Shown one piece after another: positions 11,051 to 20,103 of a stretch of 64,000 bases of DNA. A model generated the notes under the pieces. That model ran no database searches and had not been told where the DNA came from. It saw nothing but the letters and a program-made list of their open reading frames with translations. The stretch covers positions 248,001 to 312,000 of the forward strand of contig CBDAPE010000015.1 in NCBI GenBank assembly GCA_965198325.1, written 5' to 3'. Numbering within the stretch: the stretch's first letter is position 1; each line of letters starts with the position of its first letter. The stretch comes from CBDAPE01 sp965198325 (lineage in GTDB: Bacteria > Pseudomonadota > Alphaproteobacteria > UBA828 > JAPUJA01). The translations under genes were made by a program, and so were the position numbers.

Positions 11051-13090
11051 TTAAGATGGGTCGGCCGCGAGGACTTCTTTGACCTTGGCGGCAAGCTGGC
11101 GGATTGAAAAGGGTTTGGGCAGGAAATTGATCGTGGCGTCGGACTCGAGCTCGCCGCGGAAGATGTCTTCGGTGTAGCCCGATATGAAGATCACCTTGAT
11201 GGCGGGATTGGATTGCCGAACTCGAGCCATCAGCGCGGGCCCGTCCATCCGTGGCATGACCACATCGGTTACCAACATGTCGAAATGCTCGTCGTAGGAC
11301 CCCAGCAGCTCGAGTGCGGAATCGTCGCAGTCGGCGGCGAGCACGGTGTAGCCCTTGTTGCGAAGCGCACGCGCGCCGAACAGGCGCACGGCTTCCTCGT
11401 CCTCCACCAGCAGAATGGTGCCCTTGCCCGTGAGATCCCGGGGCACGGCGCCCGGCTCCTCGCCTACCGGCGCGACGGGCAGGTCGGCACGGCCCGCGCC
11501 AACCACGGTCGCGGTCGCGGAGGCGGTCTCGCCGGACGGTTCGTGACGGGGAAGAAAAATAAAGAAGGTCGCGCCCCCGCCAGGTTGACTGTCGATAAAT
11601 ATATAGCCGTTGAACTGCTTGACGATGCCGTAGACCGTTGAGAGGCCCAGGCCGGTGCCTGCACCAACATCCTTGGTGGTGAAGAACGGCTCGAAGATCT
11701 TGGCCTGGATTTCCGGCGCGATGCCGCAACCCGTATCGCGGACCTCGATCAGCACATAGTCGCCGTCGGGCAGCATCTCGTGGCTCGGCCCCGACCAATC
11801 CTGACCGACGACGTTGCGGGTCTGGATGGTCAATTTACCACCGCCCGCCATGGCGTCGCGCGCATTCACGGCAAGATTGATGATCACTTGTTCGAGCGGC
11901 CCCTGGTCGACCTTGACTAACCAAAGGTCACGCTCGTGATTCAGCTCAAACTCGATGTTTTCGCCAATCAGACGGCGCAGCAGGCTGGTCAGCTCGGCAA
12001 GCACGTCGGTGATTGCCAGCACCTTGGGCGTGAGCGTCTGCTGGCGAGAAAAGGCCAGCAGTTGACGAACGAGATTGGTTGCCCGGTTGGCGTTCTGTTT
12101 GACCTGCATGATATCGGAAAACGACTGATCGCCGGCTTGATGGCGCATCAGCAGCAAATCGCAGAACCCGAGGATCGCCGTGAGAACATTGTTGAAATCA
12201 TGGGCGATGCCGCCGGCAAGCTGACCCACCGCCTGCATTTTCTGAGCCTGGGCGAACTGAAGCTCGAGCTTTTTCTGTTCCGTATTATCAATCAGGTGGG
12301 CAACCTGGCCAGAGACGCTTCCACCGTCTTCTTCGAGACGCCCCAGATAGAGCAGCAGGACGTGATCGGGGCTCCGCTCGGGACGCACCTCGATCGGCGC
12401 GATCCGCCCGGCACCCCGGAGCAGAGCGGCAAGCTCGACGCCAACCTCGTCGCGATCCTCAGGCGCGAGCATATCGCTCAGGGCATGACCCTCAAGCCCC
12501 ACGCCCCGTCTTTCAACCATGCGGGCGAAGACGGGGTTGGTCTCGATCACGACACCATCGAGGTCGAGAACGGCGCTCCCCATGGGCGCCCGGTCGAACA
12601 GCCCGCGCAGCCGGGGCCCGGTCTCGGAAAACGTGCCGCGCCGCTCGGTTTCGCCCGCCAGTTCGCGGACCGCCGTGCATGAGCAGGGCCCGCGATCCCT
12701 GCTGTCCGGAGCGGCGGCCTGAAGAATTGAGGCCGACCAGAACGGGCCATCCTTGCTGCGGAACCGGACTTGCGCCTCGCCCACGGCACCGGGATCGCCA
12801 AGCAGCGCGTTGGCCGCCTCGCCGCTAATCGGTTCGGCCAGAAAATCGCGCGGCCCTAACCCTTGGCCGACAAGCTCGGACGCCGACCGGCCAAACCGCT
12901 GGGCGAGCGTGTCGTTGACATATATGAAATGGCCTTGGGAATCGATCGAGTAAATCCCGACCGGTGCGTCATTGAGCAGTTTGGCCAGCCGGCTTACTTC
13001 ATCGCGCAGGGCCCGATCGGCCGCATCGCGCTCGGTCACGTCCGTGAGGCGCCAGAGAAGATGGCCATCGGCGCCCGCGACCGGCTCCAC
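11051..13090 (-). CDS. cckA: Hybrid histidine kinase CckA (main part, downstream of an in-frame amber codon)
   Basis: CckA is the hybrid kinase/phosphatase that feeds phosphate through ChpT to CtrA and CpdR in alphaproteobacteria. The 679 residues from GTG 13090 contain two PAS domains (around NDAPVGIYSIDSQGHFIYVN and LFDRAPMGSAVLDLDG), the HisKA box with AHDFNNVLTAILGFCDLL, the HATPase domain with NLAVNARDAM and DTGCGIAPEIQAKIFEPFF, and a C-terminal receiver with VEDEE, phospho-acceptor Asp in VTDVVMPRMDG and the FISGYTED segment characteristic of CckA. No membrane segments are seen. The same reading frame continues upstream to 13396 but is interrupted by TAG at 13220-13222, so the annotated start may be artificial. 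Confidence 0.85.
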   Translation of the reverse strand: MEPVAGADGHLLWRLTDVTERDAADRALRDEVSRLAKLLNDAPVGIYSIDSQGHFIYVNDTLAQRFGRSASELVGQGLGPRDFLAEPISGEAANALLGDPGAVGEAQVRFRSKDGPFWSASILQAAAPDSRDRGPCSCTAVRELAGETERRGTFSETGPRLRGLFDRAPMGSAVLDLDGVVIETNPVFARMVERRGVGLEGHALSDMLAPEDRDEVGVELAALLRGAGRIAPIEVRPERSPDHVLLLYLGRLEEDGGSVSGQVAHLIDNTEQKKLELQFAQAQKMQAVGQLAGGIAHDFNNVLTAILGFCDLLLMRHQAGDQSFSDIMQVKQNANRATNLVRQLLAFSRQQTLTPKVLAITDVLAELTSLLRRLIGENIEFELNHERDLWLVKVDQGPLEQVIINLAVNARDAMAGGGKLTIQTRNVVGQDWSGPSHEMLPDGDYVLIEVRDTGCGIAPEIQAKIFEPFFTTKDVGAGTGLGLSTVYGIVKQFNGYIFIDSQPGGGATFFIFLPRHEPSGETASATATVVGAGRADLPVAPVGEEPGAVPRDLTGKGTILLVEDEEAVRLFGARALRNKGYTVLAADCDDSALELLGSYDEHFDMLVTDVVMPRMDGPALMARVRQSNPAIKVIFISGYTEDIFRGELESDATINFLPKPFSIRQLAAKVKEVLAADPS

Positions 13091-13219
13091 CTCGACATGA
13101 AAGCAGCGCTCGGCATCGCCATTGACAGCCGGTGCGCTGAGCTCCCGGGAGACCCGGCCCGAGGACGCAGCTTCAGCGCAGAGCCCGGCGACCCCGATTT
13201 GCCAGCTCTCGTCATCGAA

Positions 13220-13396
13220 CTAGGCTGCGACGACCGGCGCTTCGTCGGGCGCTCCGACCCCTGCCAGCTCGGCATAGGCCGCGCCGGCCGCGACGACCGC
13301 GCCGGCCGGGCCGGTAATCGCCCACGGCTCTCCGGACCCGCCAAAGGCCGACGCTGCCAGGATCGCGGCCCGATCGCGCCGTCGGGTGCCAATCAT
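13220..13396 (-). pseudogene. cckA: N-terminal CckA segment cut off by an in-frame TAG
   Basis: From ATG 13396 this 58-residue segment is in exactly the same frame as the main cckA reading frame and looks like the start of a PAS domain (EPWAITGPAGAVVAAGAAY). It ends at TAG (13220-13222). Beyond the stop the frame runs on without interruption (FDDESWQIGVAG...) into the GTG at 13090 and the rest of CckA. One base change, such as TAG to CAG, TGG or TAC, would give a continuous protein of about 780 residues. TAG is used as a normal stop elsewhere in the window (icd, gap, ctaA), so recoding of the whole genome is excluded. Confidence 0.65.
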
Positions 13397-13555
13397 CGTT
13401 GGCTCGAGGTGAGCGCAGTGCGTTCCGCGCGCGGGCTGGAGGGGGCGTGGCACCGAATCATTCTGTCGTCCGAGCGCTGGGTATCCCGTTTCCTCGCCGG
13501 TTGAATCAAACCCCGTTGTCGCCCTTGCGAGTCTAGCATGGCACAGCGCAGGCCG

Positions 13556-14650
13556 TCACGCCCGGGTCGGATTGCGGGGGAACTTGCTCTTGAGGCGCAT
13601 GACATAGCCGATGATCTCCGCGACGGTTTTGTAATGCTCGACGGGGATTTCATCGTCGATATCGACCGTCGAAAACAGGGCGCGGGCCAGCGGCGCATTC
13701 TCGACGATCGGGATGTCGTTGTCCTTCGCGACACCCCGGATTCGCATCGCGACCTCGTCGACGCCCTTGGCAACCAGAATTGGCACCTCCATCGCATCGA
13801 TCTCGTATTTAAGCGCGCAGGCATAATGGGTCGGATTGGTTATGACGACGTCGGCCTGGGGCACGGCCGCCATCATGCGCTGGCGGGCGCGCTCCTGCCG
13901 GAGTTGGCGGAGCCGTGCGCGGATGTGCGGATCACCCTCGGACTGCTTGAGTTCGTCCTTGATCTCCTGGCGGCTCATCCGCATCTGCTTGAGGAACTCC
14001 ATGCGCTGGTAGAGATAGTCGAGGCCCGCGATCAGGGTGACGATCGCCGCGATCCCGATGAGCAGCTTGGTGAGCAGCCGGTCGAGCACCACGAGCAGAT
14101 CGGCGATCGCCATCGTGGGCAAATCGATGAGGACCCCACGCTCGGCATAGAGCACCGTGGCCGCGACCGCACTGACAACGACGAGCTTGGCGACCGCCTT
14201 GAGGAATTCGACCAGGGAGCGCAGCGAGAACATCCGCTTGATGCCCTTGATGATCGAGATCTTGCTGAGCGAGGGTTTGATATTTTCGGCAGAGACGAGG
14301 AAGCCACGCTGAATGATGCCGGTCGCCAGCGCCGCAATGACGAGCAACGCGATTGTCGGCGCCAGAATGCCAAAGACGCTGCCGGCCAGGCCGCCGACGC
14401 CTCCGGCGGCGCCACCCCGGCTGATTGTGATGAGGTCCGGTGCGGCGAGGAACGGCATCATCAGGTGGGCCATCTCGCTCATCAGACCCGGCGCGAAGCC
14501 GACGACGACGACCGAGCCCGCGATTAGCATGACCCAGTTGTTGACTTCGCGAGACGAGATGCCCTGGCCTTTTTTACGGGCGTCTTCGAGCTTCTTTTGT
14601 GTCGGCTCTTCTGTCTTTTGCGACTTGTCCTGCGATTGATCGTCGGCCAT
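13556..14650 (-). CDS. flhB: Flagellar type III export switch protein FlhB
   Basis: 364 residues. FlhB is a membrane part of the flagellar export gate that switches substrate specificity after autocleavage. The N-terminal charged tail (SQDKSQKTEEPTQKKLEDAR) is followed by four hydrophobic segments (~30-60, 85-115, 140-165, 185-210) and a cytoplasmic domain with the self-cleavage site NPTH in VVITNPTHYACALKYE. It follows fliR by 8 bp in the flgBC-fliE-fliQR-flhB-cckA run, so it is co-transcribed with them. Confidence 0.96.
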   Translation of the reverse strand: MADDQSQDKSQKTEEPTQKKLEDARKKGQGISSREVNNWVMLIAGSVVVVGFAPGLMSEMAHLMMPFLAAPDLITISRGGAAGGVGGLAGSVFGILAPTIALLVIAALATGIIQRGFLVSAENIKPSLSKISIIKGIKRMFSLRSLVEFLKAVAKLVVVSAVAATVLYAERGVLIDLPTMAIADLLVVLDRLLTKLLIGIAAIVTLIAGLDYLYQRMEFLKQMRMSRQEIKDELKQSEGDPHIRARLRQLRQERARQRMMAAVPQADVVITNPTHYACALKYEIDAMEVPILVAKGVDEVAMRIRGVAKDNDIPIVENAPLARALFSTVDIDDEIPVEHYKTVAEIIGYVMRLKSKFPRNPTRA

Positions 14651-14658
14651 CGCTTACC

Positions 14659-15420
14659 TCAGAACCGCAGGAACTGCATGATGTTGGCCTCGAAGTGATC
14701 GAGATACCACAGCATGGACGCGCCCAAGGTGATCATCATGACGTTTAGCCCGAGCACGATCTGCAGCGGCAGCGCGACAAAGAACACCTGCATCTGGGGA
14801 ATCAGCCGTGCAAGCAAGCCGAGACTGACGAAGAACAGCAAGGAGACCAGCATGATGGGCGCCGCAGTCTGCAGGCCGATGACGAAAGCACCGGAGATCA
14901 CCTTGATCGCCATCTGCAGAAAGTCCTCTACGGGCGGCGGCGTGCCCGGCGTGAACAGCTCGTAGCTGTCGACCAGCGCGATCAGCATGGGCTGGTAGAG
15001 GCCGGTCGTGAAGATCAACACGACGCCCAGCGCGCTCAGCAGATTGCCTGGGAGCGTGCCGCTCTGCGCCTGGTTGGGGTCGAACAGCTGGGCGGCCGCG
15101 AGCGCGTTCTGGAAGGCGATAATGACGCACGCTATATGCAGGGCCCTGACCATCATGCGGACCATCGCGCCGATGAACAGGCCGATCAGCACCTCGCCGA
15201 TCACGACCATCGCGACGCCGCCCATGCCGGTTGGCAGGGCCGGCAGCTGATCGACGACGAGCGGGAGCACCGCGATCGTGATCGCGAAGGCGACCAGAAG
15301 CCGGATGCGGGGCGGTACATAGACCTCGCCGAAGCCGGGAAACAGCATGATGGCCGAACCGAGACGACAAAAGACGAGGAAAAACTGGAAGGTTTCGTCG
15401 GGCAGGATCGATTCGAACAT
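14659..15420 (-). CDS. fliR: Flagellar biosynthesis protein FliR
   Basis: 253-residue multispanning component of the FliPQR export gate. About six hydrophobic segments are visible, together with the family segments FCRLGSAIMLFPGFGE at the N-terminus, and FALPLQI-like VALPLQIVLGLNVMM near the C-terminus. It sits 6 bp after fliQ and 8 bp before flhB on the same strand. Many longer antisense and frame-shifted readings cover this region because of the high GC content; none has family features. Confidence 0.95.
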   Translation of the reverse strand: MFESILPDETFQFFLVFCRLGSAIMLFPGFGEVYVPPRIRLLVAFAITIAVLPLVVDQLPALPTGMGGVAMVVIGEVLIGLFIGAMVRMMVRALHIACVIIAFQNALAAAQLFDPNQAQSGTLPGNLLSALGVVLIFTTGLYQPMLIALVDSYELFTPGTPPPVEDFLQMAIKVISGAFVIGLQTAAPIMLVSLLFFVSLGLLARLIPQMQVFFVALPLQIVLGLNVMMITLGASMLWYLDHFEANIMQFLRF

Positions 15421-15426
15421 AACAGG

Positions 15427-15693
15427 CTAGAAGGGCTGGCCGATCCGATCGTAGAGGCGCTCCGTGAAGCTGAACAGGCTTGTCGTGAGGAACGGCAGCA
15501 GGATCAGGAGGGACACGAAGATGGCGATGATCGTCGGCACGAAGGTCAGCGTCATCTCCTGAATCTGGGTCAGTGCCTGGAACAGGGCGACGGTCAAGCC
15601 GACAACCAGAGCGATCGTCATGATCGGCGCGGCCATCTTCAGCAGCGTGAAAATGGCCTCGCGCCCGAGATCGAGGGCTTCGGCGGGGCCCAT
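15427..15693 (-). CDS. fliQ: Flagellar biosynthesis protein FliQ
   Basis: 88 residues with two hydrophobic hairpin segments, as expected for the FliQ subunit of the export gate. Family features: ALDLGREAIFTLLKMAAP at the N-terminus, VGLTVALFQALTQIQE and TLTFVPTIIAIF in the middle. It is preceded by a 145-bp spacer holding a perfect inverted repeat, the only substantial gap within the flagellar operon. Confidence 0.95.
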   Translation of the reverse strand: MGPAEALDLGREAIFTLLKMAAPIMTIALVVGLTVALFQALTQIQEMTLTFVPTIIAIFVSLLILLPFLTTSLFSFTERLYDRIGQPF

Positions 15694-15713
15694 GGTCGCC
15701 GCTAGACGAGAGT

Positions 15714-15744
15714 CCGTTCGGCACTAGACCGAATAGCCGAACGG
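15714..15744. repeat. Perfect 9-bp inverted repeat in the fliE-fliQ spacer
   Basis: CCGTTCGGC and GCCGAACGG flank a 13-base loop about 20 bases upstream of the fliQ start. In the transcript this would fold into a stable stem-loop. It has no T-run, so it may adjust mRNA stability or translation rather than end transcription (inference). Confidence 0.5.
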
Positions 15745-15838
15745 CGGAGGATCGCCACAGGGGCGCTCGCCTCACCGGCGATGGCCCGCGCCCGCGGGGC
15801 CGCAAAATCCAGGTGAAACCACATCATCGGAGGATGCG

Positions 15839-16162
15839 CTAGATCGGCATCTTGAGGATGTCTTGATAGGCCTGAATGACCCGGTCGCGCACGGCGACGA
15901 CGGTCTGCAGACTCATCTCGGCGTTCGTCACGGCCAAGGCGACCTGGGAGATGTCGGCCGTTCCCGAGATCGCCTGCAGGCTCATGGTCTCGGCGGACTT
16001 ACCCGCCTGGACCGCGCTGCCGACGACGTCCTTCACCATGGTCGAGAATTCGGCACCGATCTGCTTCGAAGCGTCGGGGGCCGGCGACCCGCCAACCGCA
16101 TCCTTCGCCTTCGCGGCGGCCTGGGTGTAGGCCTGAACCGCCGTCGATAATTTCACATCCAT
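15839..16162 (-). CDS. fliE: Flagellar hook-basal body protein FliE
   Basis: 107 residues. FliE joins the MS ring to the proximal rod and is one of the first proteins exported. The C-terminal signature is clear: MSLQTVVAVRDRVIQAYQDILKMPI, preceded by FSTMVKDVVGSAVQ. Located between flgC and fliQ, 48 bp after flgC, within the basal-body operon. Confidence 0.93.
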   Translation of the reverse strand: MDVKLSTAVQAYTQAAAKAKDAVGGSPAPDASKQIGAEFSTMVKDVVGSAVQAGKSAETMSLQAISGTADISQVALAVTNAEMSLQTVVAVRDRVIQAYQDILKMPI

Positions 16163-16210
16163 CCTGCGCTCCTCTTCAACTCAACCGTTCCTGACGATGC
16201 CCTTGCCTGC

Positions 16211-16615
16211 CTAGCGCAGCAGCTCGATGGTGCGCTGTAGCATGTCCTTGGTGACGCCGATCATGTTGAGATTGGCTTCGTAGCTGCGCTGGGCTTCGCG
16301 CATGTCCATCGACTCAATGAGGCTGCGGACGTTCGAGGTCAGGATATAGCCGTCGGCATCCGCGCTGGGATGGCCGGGATCGTACTTCTTGCCGAACTCC
16401 GACTGATCCAAACTGAGCCGGTCAACGGTGACCATGTTGACGTCCGTCTGACGGTCGAGCTCATTCCTGAACGAGATGATCTTGCGCCGATAGGGCTCGC
16501 CATTGGTGCTCGAGGTCGAGTTCGCGTTGGCGAGGTTCTCCGCAATCACCCGCATGCGGGTGCCTTGGGCGGTCAAGCCGGAGGCGGAGATGATCAGGGC
16601 CTTGGTCAGATCCAT
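16211..16615 (-). CDS. flgC: Flagellar proximal rod protein FlgC
   Basis: 134 residues. N-terminal rod signature ISASGLTAQGTRMRVIAENLANANST and the conserved C-terminal heptad region (YEANLNMIGVTKDMLQRTIE) are both present; the middle has KKYDPGHPSADADGYI as in other FlgC proteins. It forms the rod with FlgB, FlgF and FlgG. ATG 16615 has AGGA upstream, and the gene lies 55 bp after flgB. Confidence 0.95.
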   Translation of the reverse strand: MDLTKALIISASGLTAQGTRMRVIAENLANANSTSSTNGEPYRRKIISFRNELDRQTDVNMVTVDRLSLDQSEFGKKYDPGHPSADADGYILTSNVRSLIESMDMREAQRSYEANLNMIGVTKDMLQRTIELLR

Positions 16616-16670
16616 CGCAATTTCCTTCGATCGGCTCCTACCTGGCGCCTCACATGCCTAAGTTCCGGCG

Positions 16671-17075
16671 TTAGCCTCCTCGTCCGAGGGCCAGCCGGAT
16701 GAGGCTGATATGCTTGTTGTAGAGACTGGTCACCATCGAATAATTCATCTGATTGTCGGCGACCTTCATCATTTCCTTCTCGAGCTGGACGTTGTTGCCC
16801 GAGAGGGTCGTCGCGGCGATCGAGCCTTGTTCGTCGGCCCGAAATCCACCGCGCTCGCGCGAGCTTGAGATATGTCCGGCGCTTGTCCGGGCGACCGTCA
16901 TACCCGAGCCGGAATCCTGAAGCACCGAGACAAAATCGAGGGCCTCCAGATCGCGCGGCCGGTAGCCGGGCGTATCGGCGTTCGCAATGTTCTCGGACAG
17001 CACGGCCTGGCGCTGGATGAGCCAGGACATGCGTCCCGCCATCGCGTTGAAGATCGGTAGCTTGCTGAAGTCCAT
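16671..17075 (-). CDS. flgB: Flagellar basal-body rod protein FlgB
   Basis: 134 residues. Family start MDFSKLPIFNAMAGRMSWL followed by the rod signature QRQAVLSENIANADTPGYRPRDL. ATG 17075 is preferred to a TTG at 17090 because MDFSKLP matches homologues. First gene of the flgB-flgC-fliE-fliQ-fliR-flhB run. A perfect CtrA recognition sequence lies 65 bp upstream, consistent with cell-cycle control of the operon. Confidence 0.93.
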   Translation of the reverse strand: MDFSKLPIFNAMAGRMSWLIQRQAVLSENIANADTPGYRPRDLEALDFVSVLQDSGSGMTVARTSAGHISSSRERGGFRADEQGSIAATTLSGNNVQLEKEMMKVADNQMNYSMVTSLYNKHISLIRLALGRGG

Positions 17076-17139
17076 GCGCGTTTCGAGCAACGTCTCCGCC
17101 GGCTCGCGGCCGACGGGCGCAACCTTGCACTTTGGCGCG

Positions 17140-17154
17140 TTAAAGAAGCGTTAA
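17140..17154 (-). promoter_or_regulatory. CtrA box upstream of flgB
   Basis: On the minus strand the sequence reads TTAA-CGCTTCT-TTAAC, an exact match to the CtrA consensus TTAA-N7-TTAAC, inside a GC-rich background where TTAA is rare. It sits between the dinG-like stop (17178) and the flgB start (17075). It suggests that CtrA, whose phosphorylation is set by CckA at the end of the same operon, controls these flagellar genes. Confidence 0.7.
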
Positions 17155-17177
17155 ACGGATAGCTTCGGCGGTTCTGC

Positions 17178-19991
17178 TCAGGGCGCTTCAGGCGTAAGCA
17201 AGGCCCGCACACCGTCGACCGCCTCTGCAAGGCCGACGCGCTCGATCTCGACGCCATCCGGGAAAGCGCCGGCGAGCCTCGAGGGCAGCATGGAATCCAG
17301 CAGGACGAAGGCGCCGACGTCGTCCGCGCTGCGGATCAAGCGGCCGAATGCCTGCCTGAGGCGGAGCCTTGTTAAGCGGTCGTCGTAGGCCGCGCCGCCG
17401 AACACGCCGCGGCGCGCCTTGTGCAGGATATCCGGCCGAGGCCACGGCACCCGGTCGAAAACGATCAGGCGGAGCGAGCGGCCGGGCACGTCGACACCGT
17501 CGCGCACCGCATCCGTGCCGAGCAGGCATGCATCGCGTTCGGCACGAAAGATTTCGACCAGCGTCGTGGTATCGAGGGCATCGACATGCTGGGCGAACAG
17601 CGCGAGCCCGGCCTCGTCCAGGGGTCCGACGATGCGCGCATGGACCGCGCGCAACCGCGCGATTGCGGTAAACAGGCCAAGGGCGCCGCCGGCGGCGGCT
17701 ATGAACAGTTCGCGATAGGCGGCGGCAACCTGATCGGCGGCATTCTTCTTGACGTCGGTGACCACGAAGACCCGGGTCTGAGCACCGTAGTCGAAGGGCG
17801 AGGGCACCGCGGCGCGAACCGCAGGCGCCGCAAGGTAAACCGCGCCGGTGCGGGTTTCGGCGGCGCGCCAGTCGGTCTCGACCTCGCCGGTACCGTCCCG
17901 CAGGGTCGCGGACGTAATCAGTGCGCCGTGGGCAGGCCCCAGCACATACGCGGCAAACGGCACAGTGGGGTCCAGATGGTGGCGGTGCATGCCGACGTCG
18001 AGCTCCCGCCCCTCGATCCGCTGGACCGAGAACCAGTCGACCACGCCTTCGGCGGCGCCCGCCGGCGCGTTGTCCTCGCCGACGACGATGGCGCCGAGAT
18101 CGCCCAACATCGTCCGCCACCCGCCAAGCTGCTCCCGGCCCCGGCGCAACAGGCCGCGGCAGACCGCCTCGATGCGCAGCCGGGTGGCGGATTCGAGCGA
18201 ATTCGCCTCCTCGTCGAGTCGCGTCGCAAGACCCTCGGCGAGAGCTACGAGCGGCCGGCCGAGCCGGGCCAGTGCCCCGTCCAGCGCGGCGCCCGACTCG
18301 GCCAGCCCCGGACCCAGCGGATAGACCTCTGCTTCGAGGCTATAGGGCCCGTCGACGCCCTCGGCGCGGGCCAGCACCTGGACCCGCACCGCCGCCAGAA
18401 AACTTTCCGCCGCGCCCCGGGGCGCGTTGCCTGCAAGCCGCTCGCGCCAGCCTTCGGCAGGCAGCGCTGCGGCCGCCTTGAGCGCCTCGTCGAGCGCGTC
18501 TCGAAGCGGGCCATCGCCCGGCAACAAATCGCCCGCCCGGCGTTCGAGCCCCCGAACCCGGCTGGTTGCGCGCGAGCCGCCAGTGCGCCCATCCGAGCCG
18601 CGGATCCAGCGCCTGAGTTCCGCCGCTTCGCGGCCGCTCAACTCCGCGGAAAACGCCGAATCCGCAGCATCGAAGAGGTGATGTCCCTCGTCGAATACAT
18701 AGCGCGAGGGAAGGCTTCGCTCGTCGGCTTCATCCGCCGCATTGAAGGCCGCCTGGACCATCACGAGGGCATGGTTCGCGATCACCATGTCGGCCCGACG
18801 CGCCTTGCGCTGGCCTTTCTCGATGAAGCATTTGCGGTAATGGGGACAGGCGGAATAGACGCATTCGCCGCGTCGGTCGGTAAGGTTGAGCGTCCGCCCG
18901 CGGCCCAACAGGGCGGCGAGCCAGGCCGGGAAATCGCCACCCACCATATCGCCGTCGCGGCTCGCCTCGGCCCAGCGGGCCATCAGGCCCAGCGCCACTC
19001 GCTCGCCCGGCAGCAGCGCCGCCCGGCTCGCAGATTCCTCGAAGTTGAGCAGACAGAGATAATTCTCCCGCCCCTTGCGCACGACGACTTTCTCAGCCTT
19101 GGTGGTCGCGTCCGGGTAGAGCCGGTCGAGTTCCTGGTCGATCTGGCGCTGGAGGTTGCGGGTGAAGGTCGAAAGCCAGACCGTTCCCTCGTTCTTCTCG
19201 GCCCAGACACTGGCGGGCGCGATATAACCAAGGGTCTTGCCCACACCCGTGCCCGCTTCCGCAAGCACCAGGTTCGGCGAGTCGGGCGCCTCGCACGCCG
19301 CGAAAGCCTCGGCCGCGGCGGACGCGTAATCGGCCTGCTGGGGCCGGGCCTCGGCATCGCTGCCCAAGAGCTGGGCGAGACGGGAGCGGGCCTCCGAATC
19401 GCTGACCGGGAATTCTCCGGGGGGCGGAGCGGGCGGAACCTCGCCCCATTCATCGAGGCACGTCCAGGGCGCGAGTGCGCCTGGGCTTTGCGCGGGCTCC
19501 GGGACAAACCCTCCGGCCCCAAGCGCGTCGAGCACCGCATCGCCCCACAGCCAGCCACCCTTGCGCATGGATTCGGCAATCGCCGGGGCGGATGCGGCAC
19601 CGGCAAGGCGGGCGGACGTGAGCTCGGCAAGCAAGGCGCGAGCCGCGTCGTGAAGAGTTGCTGCTTCGAAGTCGGGCCCGGCAGGCACGGCGAGGCCAAG
19701 CGCCCGGGCAAGGCCCCGGGACGTCGGCAGGCAGAATTGCGCGGGACGGACGAAGGCGAACAGCTCGAGGAGATCGAAGGCAGCAAACGCGGCCACACCG
19801 AGCCGAGCCGCCAGCGCCCGGGCATGACAGACCAGCGGCGGCGGGCCCGCCAGCGCCCGGGCGCCGGCGTCGGCCAGGCTCAGGCTTTCGATCTCGCCAT
19901 CGGCCGAGAGCCGGACGGCGCCCCGGGCCCCGGCAACCAGGGCATCGGGGGCGGCGAACGCGGCGGAGGGGAATGGGGGCGCCTGGGCCAT
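17178..19991 (-). CDS. DinG-family ATP-dependent DNA helicase
   Basis: 937 residues from ATG 19991; earlier in-frame starts add a stretch of low-complexity Arg-rich sequence unlike the family. XPD/DinG superfamily 2 helicases unwind DNA 5'-3', helping to resolve R-loops and damaged forks. Visible: Walker A region AEAGTGVGKTLGYIAPA, VIANHALV and FDEGHHLFDAADSAF (DEAH box), cysteines of the Fe-S cluster region (CVYSACPHYRKC), and the C-terminal motif VI area LRQAFGRLIRSADD. The ~190-residue N-terminal extension before the helicase core is common in alphaproteobacterial homologues. It lies upstream of flgB and divergent from lysS. Confidence 0.9.
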   Translation of the reverse strand: MAQAPPFPSAAFAAPDALVAGARGAVRLSADGEIESLSLADAGARALAGPPPLVCHARALAARLGVAAFAAFDLLELFAFVRPAQFCLPTSRGLARALGLAVPAGPDFEAATLHDAARALLAELTSARLAGAASAPAIAESMRKGGWLWGDAVLDALGAGGFVPEPAQSPGALAPWTCLDEWGEVPPAPPPGEFPVSDSEARSRLAQLLGSDAEARPQQADYASAAAEAFAACEAPDSPNLVLAEAGTGVGKTLGYIAPASVWAEKNEGTVWLSTFTRNLQRQIDQELDRLYPDATTKAEKVVVRKGRENYLCLLNFEESASRAALLPGERVALGLMARWAEASRDGDMVGGDFPAWLAALLGRGRTLNLTDRRGECVYSACPHYRKCFIEKGQRKARRADMVIANHALVMVQAAFNAADEADERSLPSRYVFDEGHHLFDAADSAFSAELSGREAAELRRWIRGSDGRTGGSRATSRVRGLERRAGDLLPGDGPLRDALDEALKAAAALPAEGWRERLAGNAPRGAAESFLAAVRVQVLARAEGVDGPYSLEAEVYPLGPGLAESGAALDGALARLGRPLVALAEGLATRLDEEANSLESATRLRIEAVCRGLLRRGREQLGGWRTMLGDLGAIVVGEDNAPAGAAEGVVDWFSVQRIEGRELDVGMHRHHLDPTVPFAAYVLGPAHGALITSATLRDGTGEVETDWRAAETRTGAVYLAAPAVRAAVPSPFDYGAQTRVFVVTDVKKNAADQVAAAYRELFIAAAGGALGLFTAIARLRAVHARIVGPLDEAGLALFAQHVDALDTTTLVEIFRAERDACLLGTDAVRDGVDVPGRSLRLIVFDRVPWPRPDILHKARRGVFGGAAYDDRLTRLRLRQAFGRLIRSADDVGAFVLLDSMLPSRLAGAFPDGVEIERVGLAEAVDGVRALLTPEAP

Positions 19992-20103
19992 AGGCGGCAC
20001 TATAGGGCGGCACAGGGCGGCGCGACAGGCTTGGCCTGCGTGGCGTTGACGCCTGCGCCGGTTTCCCCCATTGTCGCGCTCGCGAAACCCGGAACGCATC
20101 ACC

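Noticed and set aside
11051..13396. Reassignment of TAG to an amino acid as an explanation for the interrupted cckA
   Set aside because: TAG ends icd, gap, ctaA and other intact genes at the expected family C-termini, so TAG is a normal stop here.
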